From Faucicola tetraodonis (GTDB lineage Bacteria > Pseudomonadota > Gammaproteobacteria > Pseudomonadales > Moraxellaceae), in the NCBI GenBank assembly GCA_032017425.1, contig DALZPW010000001.1: 64,000 bases of DNA; one strand, 5' to 3'. Under the pieces are notes generated by a model. The model made no database searches. It was not told the origin of the DNA and worked only from the letters and a program-made list of their open reading frames with translations. Within the stretch, counting starts at the first letter, position 1; every line of letters starts with the position of its first letter. Made by a program: the position numbers and the translations under genes. Below are positions 9,104 through 17,746 of the stretch, piece after piece.

Positions 9104-10051
9104 CTAGTTAAAAGCACTAAAAATCTGCTGTCTTAGCCAGCCATATAGCGGGTCAACCTGTTGTTGTTGGTGCCAATAGCCGTGTAACTCGATATGGGTC
9201 AACGCAATCGGCAAATCCAAAATTTGCCAGCCTTGTGCGGGTGGCAAAAATGTGGTGGCTAACTGGCGTGGCAAGGTAAGCAATAGTTTGTCTTGTTTTA
9301 GCAATTGAAAAGCAGTGGCATAATGTTGGCAACGGATTTTACTCTGCCGCTGCCAACCTGCTTTGGACAATAAACTATCTTCAATCGACAGACCTAGCCG
9401 CCGTGATGACACAGTAATATGTTGACTGGCAAAATACTGGGCTTGGGTGATAGTCGGTTCGTTCGCCAATTCAGCCGCAAAATTTGGCGCATACAACACC
9501 AGCACAAACTCATCTCGCAACAAGGGTTGATGCACAATCTCACTATCCACCACCCGCGCCACATCAATGGCAAAATCCAGCTGTCCAACTTTTAGTTCAT
9601 GCGCGAGTTCTGAGCGATTGAGCCGGCTACTGGTGATTTGACAATTGGGCAGGACTTGATGAATTTGGCTGACCAATTTGTTAAACACAATCAATTCAAT
9701 TTCATCGTGCATGGCAATCGTCAACTTAGCAAAGCTCTGCTGCGCCAGCTCGCCAAGTTTGTCCTCGCTCAATAAATGGTTAGTTTGAAATATTTGTTCG
9801 AGATTTTCAAAGCTTTGTTTGACGGTGGGATAAAGCCGTTTGGCATACAGGGTGGGGTGCAGTTCACCTTTTTCCCGATAAAAAAGTTCGTCCCCCAGCG
9901 CTTGGCGTAACCGACCTAACGCATGGCTAATGGCAGATTGGCTCAAATGCAAAGCTTCTGCGGTATGGGTAAGATTTTTAAGCTCAAAAATATAAATAAA
10001 TAGCCTAAGCAGGTTTAAGTCAAGCTTCTTCAATGGGCTTTTATGCAACAT
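9104..10051 (-). CDS. LysR-family transcriptional regulator
   Basis: A 315-residue LysR-type DNA-binding regulator. The N-terminal winged helix-turn-helix is clear (LRLFIYIFELKNLTHTAEAL, then LSQSAISHALGRLRQALGDELF). The effector domain follows, with patches such as LDFAIDVARV and FVLVLYAP. It is divergent from the acyl-CoA dehydrogenase at 10225 across a 173-bp gap. By the usual LysR arrangement it probably controls that gene set, responding to a pathway acid or CoA ester (inference). No strong ribosome-binding site is seen before the ATG. The effector is unknown. Confidence 0.9.
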   Translation of the reverse strand: MLHKSPLKKLDLNLLRLFIYIFELKNLTHTAEALHLSQSAISHALGRLRQALGDELFYREKGELHPTLYAKRLYPTVKQSFENLEQIFQTNHLLSEDKLGELAQQSFAKLTIAMHDEIELIVFNKLVSQIHQVLPNCQITSSRLNRSELAHELKVGQLDFAIDVARVVDSEIVHQPLLRDEFVLVLYAPNFAAELANEPTITQAQYFASQHITVSSRRLGLSIEDSLLSKAGWQRQSKIRCQHYATAFQLLKQDKLLLTLPRQLATTFLPPAQGWQILDLPIALTHIELHGYWHQQQQVDPLYGWLRQQIFSAFN

Positions 10052-10122
10052 ATGGATAATACCTTACAAGTAAATGACGGTTATTTGCTCAATAGTTTGG
10101 CTAAGACATCCCAGCCGTATGA

Positions 10123-10165
10123 ATTTTATTCATAGTATTCTACTAATTAAAATCATTTTATTCAT
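10123..10165 (+). promoter_or_regulatory. Paired 11-bp direct repeats, candidate LysR-type sites
   Basis: ATTTTATTCAT occurs at 10123-10133 and again at 10155-10165, exactly 32 bp apart (about three helical turns), within the divergent region between the LysR gene and the acyl-CoA dehydrogenase. The second copy is part of an AT-rich dyad. Assignment as an operator is inference. Confidence 0.45.
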
Positions 10166-10224
10166 GATAATAAATCCGTTAAGCTGATTCAATGATTGTT
10201 TTAGCCGAAAAAGGACAACGCCCA

Positions 10225-11463
10225 ATGGAATTCCAACTTAGCAATAAAGCAAAAGACTACATCGCCCGTACCAAAGCATTTATTCAAACCGAAATCGAAC
10301 CGATTGAAGCAGAATTTTGGCAAGCGGCGCATAAGCTTAATCCCACAGGCGATTGGACGACTTGGCAGTGGCCTGCCAAACTTGAAGAATTAAAAACCAA
10401 AGCCCGTGCGCAAAATTTATGGAATATGTTTTTGCCAGACCAGCAACTGGGTCAAGGATTAAGCGTGCAAGAATATGCTCATATTGCTGAGTTGTCTGGC
10501 AGAAGTCTTATTGCCCCCCATGTGTTTAACTGTAATGCGCCCGATAGTGGCAATATGGAATTGATTTGGCGATACGGTAACGACGCCCAAAAACAGCAAT
10601 GGTTAACGCCGTTATTGGCAGGCGAGATTCGCTCTGTGTTTGGCATGACAGAGCCTGCAGTGGCCAGTAGTGATGCCACCAATATGCAAGCCACAGCGAT
10701 TGTCGAAGGTGATGAAATTGTGCTCAACGGTCGCAAATGGTGGTCTTCAGGTCTAGGTGATCCAAACGCTAAACTCATTATTTTTATGGCACACACCCCA
10801 GATGAGAGCAAAGATCGCCACCATCAGCACACCATGGTACTGGTACCTATAGATGCCAAAGGCGTTAAGATTGAACGTATGCTCAAAGTATTTAATGATT
10901 ATGATGCACCGCATGGACATGGCGAAATGCGTTTTGACAACGTGCGTGTGCCGCTTAGCAATGTCATCGGCGGGGCAGGCGAGGGATTTGCGATTGCCCA
11001 AGGGCGCTTAGGACCGGGTCGGATTCACCACTGTATGCGCTGTATTGGCGCGGCAGAAAAATCGCTGGAGCTTGCCGTCGATCGGGGGCTAAGCCGTAGT
11101 GCATTTGGCAAACCGCTGCTTGATTTAGGGGGTAACCGTGAACGTATCGCTGACGCCCGTGTCAAAATTGACCAAGCGCGTCTGTTAACCCTGTATGCTG
11201 CCTATAAAATGGATAAACTTGGCACCAAAGCAGCGTTGACCGAAATCTCAGCGATTAAAGTGGTCGCCCCAACGGTACTACAAGAAGTCGTCGATATGGC
11301 GATTCAGCTGCATGGAGGCATGGGTGTGAGCCAAGATACGCTGTTGCCGATGTTTTTTAACCAAGCCCGTAGCCTACGCCTTGCCGATGGACCTGACGAA
11401 GTGCATAAAGGCATGATTGCCAAACTTGAAGTGAAAAAACGCCAACAAGCGACGACCAAATAG
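10225..11463 (+). CDS. Acyl-CoA dehydrogenase, ACAD10/11-like context
   Basis: An FAD-dependent acyl-CoA dehydrogenase family enzyme of 412 residues. It shows the flavin/substrate motif FGMTEPAVASSDATNM, the NGRKWWSSG segment and the C-terminal helical domain with QLHGGMGVSQDT. The start at 10225 has AGGA about 9 nt upstream; a longer frame from 10192 has none. The next genes encode an APH-type kinase, a histidine phosphatase and two SDRs. The same neighbours occur in levulinate/4-hydroxyacid catabolism (LvaA kinase with LvaC dehydrogenase in Pseudomonas putida) and fused in eukaryotic ACAD10/11. It may therefore eliminate phosphate from 4-phosphoacyl-CoA (inference). Confidence 0.9.
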   Translation: MEFQLSNKAKDYIARTKAFIQTEIEPIEAEFWQAAHKLNPTGDWTTWQWPAKLEELKTKARAQNLWNMFLPDQQLGQGLSVQEYAHIAELSGRSLIAPHVFNCNAPDSGNMELIWRYGNDAQKQQWLTPLLAGEIRSVFGMTEPAVASSDATNMQATAIVEGDEIVLNGRKWWSSGLGDPNAKLIIFMAHTPDESKDRHHQHTMVLVPIDAKGVKIERMLKVFNDYDAPHGHGEMRFDNVRVPLSNVIGGAGEGFAIAQGRLGPGRIHHCMRCIGAAEKSLELAVDRGLSRSAFGKPLLDLGGNRERIADARVKIDQARLLTLYAAYKMDKLGTKAALTEISAIKVVAPTVLQEVVDMAIQLHGGMGVSQDTLLPMFFNQARSLRLADGPDEVHKGMIAKLEVKKRQQATTK

Positions 11464-11476
11464 CTACCAAATAAAT
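11455..11476 (+). repeat. 11-bp tandem repeat across the stop codon
   Basis: ACCAAATAGCT then ACCAAATAAAT, two imperfect copies. The first contains the TAG stop of the acyl-CoA dehydrogenase. Confidence 0.5.
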
Positions 11477-11554
11477 AATAGCTAGCTAACAGAAAAGGCG
11501 TAATGTCAGGTTACGTCATTTTGCTATTTTACCTAGTTAAAAATACAAGTTAAA

Positions 11555-11586
11555 AAACAAGATAAGAAACAAGATAAGAAACAAGG
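11555..11586 (+). repeat. 12-bp tandem repeat leading into a ribosome-binding site
   Basis: AAACAAGATAAG is present in two perfect copies plus a third partial copy that runs into AAGGATG, the ribosome-binding site of the kinase gene. Copy-number change would alter the leader but not the spacing to the ATG. Confidence 0.75.
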
Positions 11587-11594
11587 ATGAAATT

Positions 11595-12662
11595 ATGCTT
11601 GATACTGCGAACCCAGTACGCAAAGGCGAAGAGATTGACAGCAATGCGGTCACCGAGTATTTAATGAGCCAAGGCATCGCTCTGCAAGGTCAGGCAGAAG
11701 TCACCCAGTTTTCAGGGGGCGCATCTAACTGGACATACCGCCTAAAATATGCCAACCGTGATTTGATTTTACGCCGGCCACCCAAAGGTACCAAAGCCAA
11801 ATCCGCCCATGATATGGTGCGTGAGTACAAAGTGCAAAAAGCGCTGCAATCGCAATACCCACTCGTCCCCAATATGGTCGCCCTGTGTACCGATGACCGC
11901 GTGATTGGTTGCGATTTTTATGTCATGGATCGCATCGAGGGCATTATTCCCCGCGCCAATTTGCCCAAAGCGTTGACGTTAAACGAACAGCAAGTCAGCG
12001 AGCTGTGCAGGCAGGTAGTCGATGCGTTGATTGATTTACACAAGGTCGATTACACCCAAAACCCTGATTTGGTGGCACTTGGCAAAGGTGACGGCTACTG
12101 CGAGCGCCAGGTCATGGGGTGGGATAAGCGCTATGAGCAAGCTCGCACGCCTGATGTGCCTGATTTTGCCGATGTGCGTCAGTGGTTAAAAGCCAACACC
12201 CCAACGGATGTCAAAACTAGCGTGATTCATAATGACTGGCGTTTTGACAATGTGATTTTGGACCCAAACAATCCAACCAACATCATTGGTGTGCTCGACT
12301 GGGAAATGGCAACGATAGGCGACCCCTTGATGGATTTGGGGTGTGCGTTAGCTTACTGGATCCAAGCCGATGACAATGCGGTGATGAAAGCTACGCGCCG
12401 TCAGCCAACCAATCTGCCAGGCATGATGACCCGTGCCGAAGTGGTCGAGTACTACCTGCAAAAAACAGGCTTGAAAGTCGACAACTGGCGCTTCTACGAA
12501 GTGTTTGGGGTGTTTCGTTTGGCAGCGATTGCACAGCAGATTTATTACCGCTATTATCATGGGCAGACGGATAATCCGGCGTTCAAAGATTTTGGCGTGA
12601 TTGTCAACGCCTTGCACGACCGCTGTATCGAGCTTATCGAAAAAAATAACAATAAATCATAG
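11595..12662 (+). CDS. APH-type phosphotransferase (ACAD10/11 kinase-domain-like)
   Basis: A 355-residue small-molecule kinase of the aminoglycoside phosphotransferase/choline kinase fold. Visible motifs are the glycine-rich FSGGASNWTY loop, the conserved Lys/Arg strand LILRRPPKG, the catalytic HNDWRFDN loop and the metal-binding VLDWEMATIGDP. It is not a likely antibiotic-resistance gene: the neighbours are acyl-CoA genes, and the protein resembles the family often named phosphotransferase family protein beside acyl-CoA dehydrogenases. It probably phosphorylates a hydroxyacyl-CoA (inference from LvaA and ACAD10/11). The next gene starts 8 nt after its stop, so the two are co-transcribed. Confidence 0.88.
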   Translation: MLDTANPVRKGEEIDSNAVTEYLMSQGIALQGQAEVTQFSGGASNWTYRLKYANRDLILRRPPKGTKAKSAHDMVREYKVQKALQSQYPLVPNMVALCTDDRVIGCDFYVMDRIEGIIPRANLPKALTLNEQQVSELCRQVVDALIDLHKVDYTQNPDLVALGKGDGYCERQVMGWDKRYEQARTPDVPDFADVRQWLKANTPTDVKTSVIHNDWRFDNVILDPNNPTNIIGVLDWEMATIGDPLMDLGCALAYWIQADDNAVMKATRRQPTNLPGMMTRAEVVEYYLQKTGLKVDNWRFYEVFGVFRLAAIAQQIYYRYYHGQTDNPAFKDFGVIVNALHDRCIELIEKNNNKS

Positions 12663-12670
12663 GGATTCTC

Positions 12671-13447
12671 ATGAAACTCATCAGCCTTGTCCGTCATGGG
12701 CAAGCGTCATTTGGCGCAGACAATTATGACCAACTGTCCCCAAAAGGTATCGCTCAGACCCAATGGCTTGGCGATAGTTTCCGCCAGTCAGGTCGGCAAG
12801 TGCACGCGCTGATGTCAGGCAGCATGGCGCGGCAAAAGGACAGTCTCAAGCATTTTTTAAGCCATTATTATGTCACCCGTGAAGGCATTGAACTGACCGA
12901 AATCACTCACCATGTGCAAAACGCTTTAAAAAATCAGGCAAATCCGAGTGTCACCATGCCATTGTTGCTGGGTGAAGATAGCAGTTTTAATGAATTTAAT
13001 CATGAGCAAATTCTTTATAAAGCGGGATTGCCATTTGCGGATAAAGCCAGTTTTATGGCGTATTTATCCAGTCAAACACACCCTGAAATTAGCTTTACTG
13101 AGATTTTTACCCAAGCCATGAGCCGTTGGCAAAGCGGTCAGTACGACAGCGATTATGATGAAAGTTGGCAACACTTTTTGCAGCGCACTTGGAGTGGTTT
13201 TGAGCGCTTGATGGTGCAAACTGGCGAGCATGAACATGCGATGGTATTTACCTCAGGTGGCGTGATTGCCAGTATCATGCAGCAAGTGATGAAACTATCA
13301 GATGTCCAAGCTTTTGATTTGAACTGGCATATCGCTAACGCCAGTGTTCACCAATTTCGCGTGAGTGAGCAAGGTGTTTTTTTACAGACCTTTAATGAGT
13401 TTAGCTATTTGTATCAACAAGGTGAGCAGATGGTGACTTGGCGCTAA
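12671..13447 (+). CDS. Histidine phosphatase family protein
   Basis: A 258-residue phosphatase/mutase of the histidine phosphatase superfamily. It starts with LVRHGQASFG, the RHG phosphohistidine motif. The second-half histidine is probably in the HAMVFTSGGVIASIM segment, where a GH or SH pattern is usual. Its start lies 8 nt after the kinase gene, indicating an operon. In context it may remove a phosphate from a pathway intermediate or from dead-end phosphoacyl products. The true substrate cannot be read from the sequence. It is not a glycolytic phosphoglycerate mutase by length or context. Confidence 0.85.
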   Translation: MKLISLVRHGQASFGADNYDQLSPKGIAQTQWLGDSFRQSGRQVHALMSGSMARQKDSLKHFLSHYYVTREGIELTEITHHVQNALKNQANPSVTMPLLLGEDSSFNEFNHEQILYKAGLPFADKASFMAYLSSQTHPEISFTEIFTQAMSRWQSGQYDSDYDESWQHFLQRTWSGFERLMVQTGEHEHAMVFTSGGVIASIMQQVMKLSDVQAFDLNWHIANASVHQFRVSEQGVFLQTFNEFSYLYQQGEQMVTWR

Positions 13448-13505
13448 AATTTAGCTTAGCAGTTTAACGTTTAAAAAAATTTAACAAATAATTAAGGATG
13501 AAATA

Positions 13506-14351
13506 ATGCAAACACTACCGGAATTACTGCAGCAAGTTCAAACCACAATGACACCCCCGAACACTGACTTATCTGGTTTTATAGATAACCAAGTGGGCAA
13601 GGGTAAAACCATTTTGATTACTGGCGCAAGCTCGGGGCTGGGGGCAGGCATGGCGACCCATTTTGCTCGCATGGGCTATAACCTGGCAATTTGTGCGCGC
13701 CGCACCGACCGCCTAGAGCAACTCAAAGCCAACTTATTAGCGGATAATCCGACGATTAAAGTCAGTGTCAAGGCGCTCGATGTGACTGATTATAATCAGG
13801 TTTTTAAAGTGTTTCATGAATTTGCCCAAGAGTTTGGCAGGCTTGATCGTATCATCATCAATGCAGGGGTCGGTGAGGGTCGCCGGATTGGTAAGGGTAA
13901 TTTTGAGATTAATCGCAAAACTGCCGAAATCAATTTTATCTCAGGTCTTGCCCAGTGTGAAGCGGCGATGGAAATTTTTCGCGCCCAAAATAGCGGTCAT
14001 TTAGTGGTTATCTCAAGTATGTCGGCATTCCGTGGTCTGCCAAAACACATGTCCGTGTACGCGGCAAGTAAATCAGCGATTGCACAGCTTGCTGAAGGGA
14101 TTCGCGCCGATATGCTGCTCTCTGAGTTACCGATTAAAGTGTCAACGATTTATCCAGGGTATATACGCACTGAGATTAATGAAGGTGCTAAACCGTTACC
14201 CTTTGAAGTGAGTGAGGAAATCGGCACAAAAGCATTGGCAATCGCGATTGAAGGCGAGCCTGATGAAGCGTGTGTCCCTGAACAACCGTGGACAATGATG
14301 AGTGATTGGATGAAAAACGCCCCACTGACATGGGTCAATGGTTTGGCATAA
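13506..14351 (+). CDS. Short-chain dehydrogenase/reductase
   Basis: A classical SDR of 281 residues. The NAD(P)-binding TGASSGLGAGMA motif is preceded by a ~30-residue leader. CARRTDRLEQL suggests NADP preference through Arg residues. NAGVG is the stabilising motif, and Ser plus YAASK form the catalytic set. AAGGATGAAATA precedes the ATG. It follows the phosphatase by 58 bp in the same direction and ends at a terminator, so it is probably the last gene of the operon that begins at 10225. It is clearly paralogous to the next SDR. The substrate is unknown; a hydroxyacyl or long-chain alcohol/ketone is plausible. Confidence 0.9.
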   Translation: MQTLPELLQQVQTTMTPPNTDLSGFIDNQVGKGKTILITGASSGLGAGMATHFARMGYNLAICARRTDRLEQLKANLLADNPTIKVSVKALDVTDYNQVFKVFHEFAQEFGRLDRIIINAGVGEGRRIGKGNFEINRKTAEINFISGLAQCEAAMEIFRAQNSGHLVVISSMSAFRGLPKHMSVYAASKSAIAQLAEGIRADMLLSELPIKVSTIYPGYIRTEINEGAKPLPFEVSEEIGTKALAIAIEGEPDEACVPEQPWTMMSDWMKNAPLTWVNGLA

Positions 14352-14368
14352 ACCAAAAAGTCGTAAAG

Positions 14369-14405
14369 AACCCAAATGAGACCTTGCGCTGATTTGGGTT
14401 TTTTA
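14369..14405 (+). terminator. Intrinsic terminator after the first SDR
   Basis: A 9-bp stem AACCCAAAT/ATTTGGGTT (14369-14377 with 14392-14400), then TTTT. It closes the 10225-14351 transcription unit. Confidence 0.85.
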
Positions 14406-14707
14406 TTGTCTTCATATAGGGTACTGCCAGCCTGTATATTTGCCTTTGGCGACAGATTTGACATTACCCAGTAAAAGGATGTTATAAAAATAATGAGTAT
14501 GAAGGGCTAACCAGTATGTAGGATTAAAGGGTTTCAGTCATCATTAACCATATACCTATACTGTACCTATAGTTTTTCATGTGAGGCATTTAACGCCTAT
14601 AGCGATATTTGCAGTAGGCTAAACAAGGGTCGTAATGATAAAATCAGCGACTCCTTGATGAATTTTCTTTATTGTTACGATAACTGAGTGGTACAGGCAA
14701 CCAAACG
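14406..14707. other. Intergenic region before the second SDR
   Basis: 302 bp without a credible gene. It contains a short GC hairpin (AGGC/GCCT near 14585-14600) and AT-rich DNA from ~14650 that probably holds the promoter of the downstream SDR. No clear -35/-10 pair is claimed. Confidence 0.5.
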
Positions 14708-15574
14708 ATGAAAAAACTTGAAAACGCGCTACAAAAAATTGATAAATACGGTCAATTTGTGATGAAAAAACTGGTCAATCGACGCTCATTAGCTGAGCTA
14801 CAAGGTATCGGTCAAGGCAAAACCGTATTGATTACCGGTGCCAGCTCAGGGATTGGCGCGATGATGGCACGCCGATTTGCTTATCTAGGCTATGACTTGG
14901 CAATTTGTGCCAGACGAGAAGAGCGATTAAATGCGTTAAAGCAAGACATTGAAAGCAAGTACCCTATCAAAGTCTCTGTCAAAACTTTGGATGTGACCGA
15001 TTATAAGCAGATTTTTACGGTATTTGATAGCTTTGTGAGTGACTGCAAAACCCGAGGGAAAACGATTGATAAAATTATCGTCAATGCAGGGGTGGGCGAT
15101 AGCCGCGTCATTGGTCATGGACGCTTTGAGACCAATCGCCATACCGCGGAAGTCAATTTTATCGCAGCGATTGCCCAGTGTGAGGCGGCGATGAAGATTT
15201 TTCGCCAGCAAAACAGCGGTCAGTTGGTGGTCATCTCAAGTATGTCAGCGGTTCGCGGTTTGCCCCGTCATCTTACCACCTATGCCGCTGCCAAAGCGGG
15301 ACTGGCAAATTTGGCCGAAGGCATTCGCGCTGATATGATGCAGGAAAAACGTCCGATTACTGTCACCACGATTTATCCTGGGTATATCCGTACTGAGCTC
15401 AATATCGGTGCCAAATATTTGCCGTTTGAAAGTACAGAGGAAGAGGGCGTCGAAGCAATTGTCGAAGCGATTGAAGCCAAAGTGAATGAAGCCTTTGTCC
15501 CGGCATGGCCTTGGCTACCGATTGGGATTGGTATGAAAATATTGCCGCTCAGGGTGATGACCAAATTTTTATAA
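14708..15574 (+). CDS. Short-chain dehydrogenase/reductase, paralogue of the preceding SDR
   Basis: A 288-residue classical SDR with TGASSGIGAMMA at the cofactor site, CARREERLNAL, NAGVGD and the catalytic YAAAK. It aligns nearly end to end with the SDR at 13506 (for example shared VSVKTLDVTDY-like, AIAQCEAAM-like and TTIYPGYIRTE blocks), so the pair is a tandem duplication. Unlike that SDR it has its own upstream region after a terminator, which suggests separate expression and perhaps a different substrate. It ends at a long hairpin shared with the convergent msrAB gene. Confidence 0.9.
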   Translation: MKKLENALQKIDKYGQFVMKKLVNRRSLAELQGIGQGKTVLITGASSGIGAMMARRFAYLGYDLAICARREERLNALKQDIESKYPIKVSVKTLDVTDYKQIFTVFDSFVSDCKTRGKTIDKIIVNAGVGDSRVIGHGRFETNRHTAEVNFIAAIAQCEAAMKIFRQQNSGQLVVISSMSAVRGLPRHLTTYAAAKAGLANLAEGIRADMMQEKRPITVTTIYPGYIRTELNIGAKYLPFESTEEEGVEAIVEAIEAKVNEAFVPAWPWLPIGIGMKILPLRVMTKFL

Positions 15575-15608
15575 GCGCATATTTAAAAAATTTTAAATTC
15601 TCAGCATA

Positions 15609-15654
15609 ATCAAAAACCCCTTGACAGCTGATGGCTTGTCAAAGCGTTTTTGAT
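15609..15654. terminator. Bidirectional terminator between the SDR and msrAB
   Basis: A long two-part hairpin: outer stem ATCAAAAAC/GTTTTTGAT (15609-15617 with 15646-15654) and inner stem TTGACA/TGTCAA. It is flanked by the stops of convergent genes. Confidence 0.75.
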
Positions 15655-15689
15655 ATCGATACCAGTCAACGTGCTGCCTAGTTGACTGG

Positions 15690-17420
15690 CTATTTTACCA
15701 AGGGCATAAGTGCGCCATAGCCTGCCGCTTGCATGTCTGCCAAAGCGATAAATTGTAGCGCATCGCCATTGATACAGTAGCGTAATCCGCCTTTATCCTT
15801 GGGACCATCATCAAACACATGCCCCAAATGTGAGTTGGCGACCCGCGAGCGCACTTCCGTTCGTGTCATGTTAAAACTGCTATCGGTTGAGGTGGTAATG
15901 ACGTTTGCGCTAATGGGTTTGGTAAAACTCGGCCAGCCGCAACCCGAATCATATTTATCCGTAGATAAAAACAACGGCTCGCCACTGACGATATCCACAT
16001 ATAAACCTTTAGCAAACAAATGGTCGTATTGATGGCTAAAGGCGCGCTCTGTAGCTGCGTTTTGGGTGATGTCATACTGCGCTTGGGTTAACCGACTTTT
16101 TATATTTTTATCGTAGTTTTGATAGCGGCTAGGATTGAGCGCCTCGGTGACCGTCGTGGCAGGCGCTAAGGCTTTGATAACGGGGATTTTTTGATTGGCA
16201 AGGCTAATATCAATATGGCAGTAGCCATTGGGATTTTTGCTCAGATAATCTTGGTGATAATTTTCTGCGTCATAAAAATTCGACAAGGGTTTATTTTCTA
16301 CCACAATTTTTTGCGGATATTTTTTTGCCAAATCGGCAAGGGTTTTATCAATGATTGGCTTATCATTGGCATCGGTATAATAAATGCCGGTGCGGTATTG
16401 CGCCCCGCGGTCATTGCCTTGTTTGTTGAGACTGGTCGGGTCAATCACTCGCAAGTAGTACGCCAAGAGGGTCGCAAGATTGGTTTTATCGATATCATAG
16501 ATAACTTTGACGGTTTCTGCGTGTCCTGAGCCTGCTATCACCTGCTCATAGCTGGGGTTGGCGCTATTGCCATTGGCATAACCTGATATCGCATCGACCA
16601 CGCCATCCACGCGCTCCATATAGGCTTCTAGCCCCCAAAAACAGCCACCCGCCAGATAGATAGTACGCGTGCGAATCGGGGTTTTACCATCTGCTTGATA
16701 ATACACACCGTTATGGTTAATCGGTGCTAAAGCCTTGATGCTAGCGGCTTGCTTGCTAGCTTGGTTATTAGCCTGCTCATCAGCTTGGTCAGACTGGCTC
16801 GGAGTTTTTGCTTCATTCATGGCTTTGAGCTCTGCAAAGTCGTTGCTAGCATTGTCTGATAAGGCTTGGATTTGTGCGGGGGTAAGATTGCCTTTGACCA
16901 GTTTTAATAAATTACCTTGTTTATCCAAAATCGCAAAACTGGGATAGACTTGCACGCCAAATTGTTTAATCAGCTTGCCATTGTTATCCATAAGCACCGG
17001 TAGGTTAATATAGTCTTTGGCAAGCACTGTGTACCAAGTTTGAAAATCTTGCGGGGATTTTTCACCCAAATGACCTGGACTGACCACGCTGACGACATTC
17101 ATATTGGGATACTGCTTTGCCCATGCGTCGCTTTCTTGGAGCGTTGCCAAACACAGCGGGCACCAGCTTGCCCAAAACTTCACCACAGTTGGTTTATTGG
17201 GGTCAATGACATGACGACCCATTTTGCCTAATTTGGGATTGATTTGGCTCAAACCTTGTAAGGTTGCTAACGTATCGGTCGGCAATACATCCGCTTTGCT
17301 GGTAGCACCCGCATAGCCAGCGTTTTCTTTGGCATTCATTTTTTGACAACCTAGCAACAGCAGGCTGCTGATTAATAGGGTAGCGGTTAAATTCTTAGCA
17401 CTTTGAGGAAAATTGACCAT
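15690..17420 (-). CDS. msrAB: Trifunctional thioredoxin / MsrA / MsrB lipoprotein
   Basis: Repairs oxidised methionine in envelope proteins. Three domains are visible: a TlpA-like thioredoxin with WASWCPLC (residues ~65-170), MsrA with AGGCFWGLEAY (~255-410), and MsrB with SGCGWPSF and catalytic RYCIN (~430-565). This is the architecture of Neisseria PilB. Both zinc CxxC pairs of typical MsrB are absent (IVSG and VANS at those positions), as in the zinc-free PilB subtype. Starting at 17420 gives a lipoprotein signal ending in LLLLGC, which points to envelope location. An in-frame ATG at 17498 with a fair ribosome-binding site would bury that signal, so it is disfavoured. Confidence 0.93.
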   Translation of the reverse strand: MVNFPQSAKNLTATLLISSLLLLGCQKMNAKENAGYAGATSKADVLPTDTLATLQGLSQINPKLGKMGRHVIDPNKPTVVKFWASWCPLCLATLQESDAWAKQYPNMNVVSVVSPGHLGEKSPQDFQTWYTVLAKDYINLPVLMDNNGKLIKQFGVQVYPSFAILDKQGNLLKLVKGNLTPAQIQALSDNASNDFAELKAMNEAKTPSQSDQADEQANNQASKQAASIKALAPINHNGVYYQADGKTPIRTRTIYLAGGCFWGLEAYMERVDGVVDAISGYANGNSANPSYEQVIAGSGHAETVKVIYDIDKTNLATLLAYYLRVIDPTSLNKQGNDRGAQYRTGIYYTDANDKPIIDKTLADLAKKYPQKIVVENKPLSNFYDAENYHQDYLSKNPNGYCHIDISLANQKIPVIKALAPATTVTEALNPSRYQNYDKNIKSRLTQAQYDITQNAATERAFSHQYDHLFAKGLYVDIVSGEPLFLSTDKYDSGCGWPSFTKPISANVITTSTDSSFNMTRTEVRSRVANSHLGHVFDDGPKDKGGLRYCINGDALQFIALADMQAAGYGALMPLVK

Positions 17421-17746
17421 GGTACATTTCTCATCTATTTGTAAAGCGTCAAAGATAGCTGTGAGTTGGCACTCAAATAAATTTTTGATTACAAACATAA
17501 AGTGAGCCTTTATCTGATTGTAACTGAATCAGCAAATAAGCACACTTTAAAGTTTTAAAAATTAACATTAAAAAAATTATGCCATCATCCATAGGGTTTA
17601 AAGCGAAAATTTTTGGTGTATTGATGGTTATCCTAGCATTGACTAGCCATTGATTTACTTTTGACACGTTAATTCGCTCAAAGTTCGCTCACAGTGCGGC
17701 TGCTTCATGCTAAAATCTTGTTTTATGGTTCGTCAAAAGTTTGTCC

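Noticed and set aside
11595..12662. Aminoglycoside resistance gene
   Set aside because: The APH fold is shared with many small-molecule kinases, and the operon context is acyl-CoA metabolism.
17421..17498. Longer N-terminus for msrAB from an upstream ATG
   Set aside because: It would internalise a clear lipoprotein signal and lipobox; the shorter start is more consistent with the fold family.
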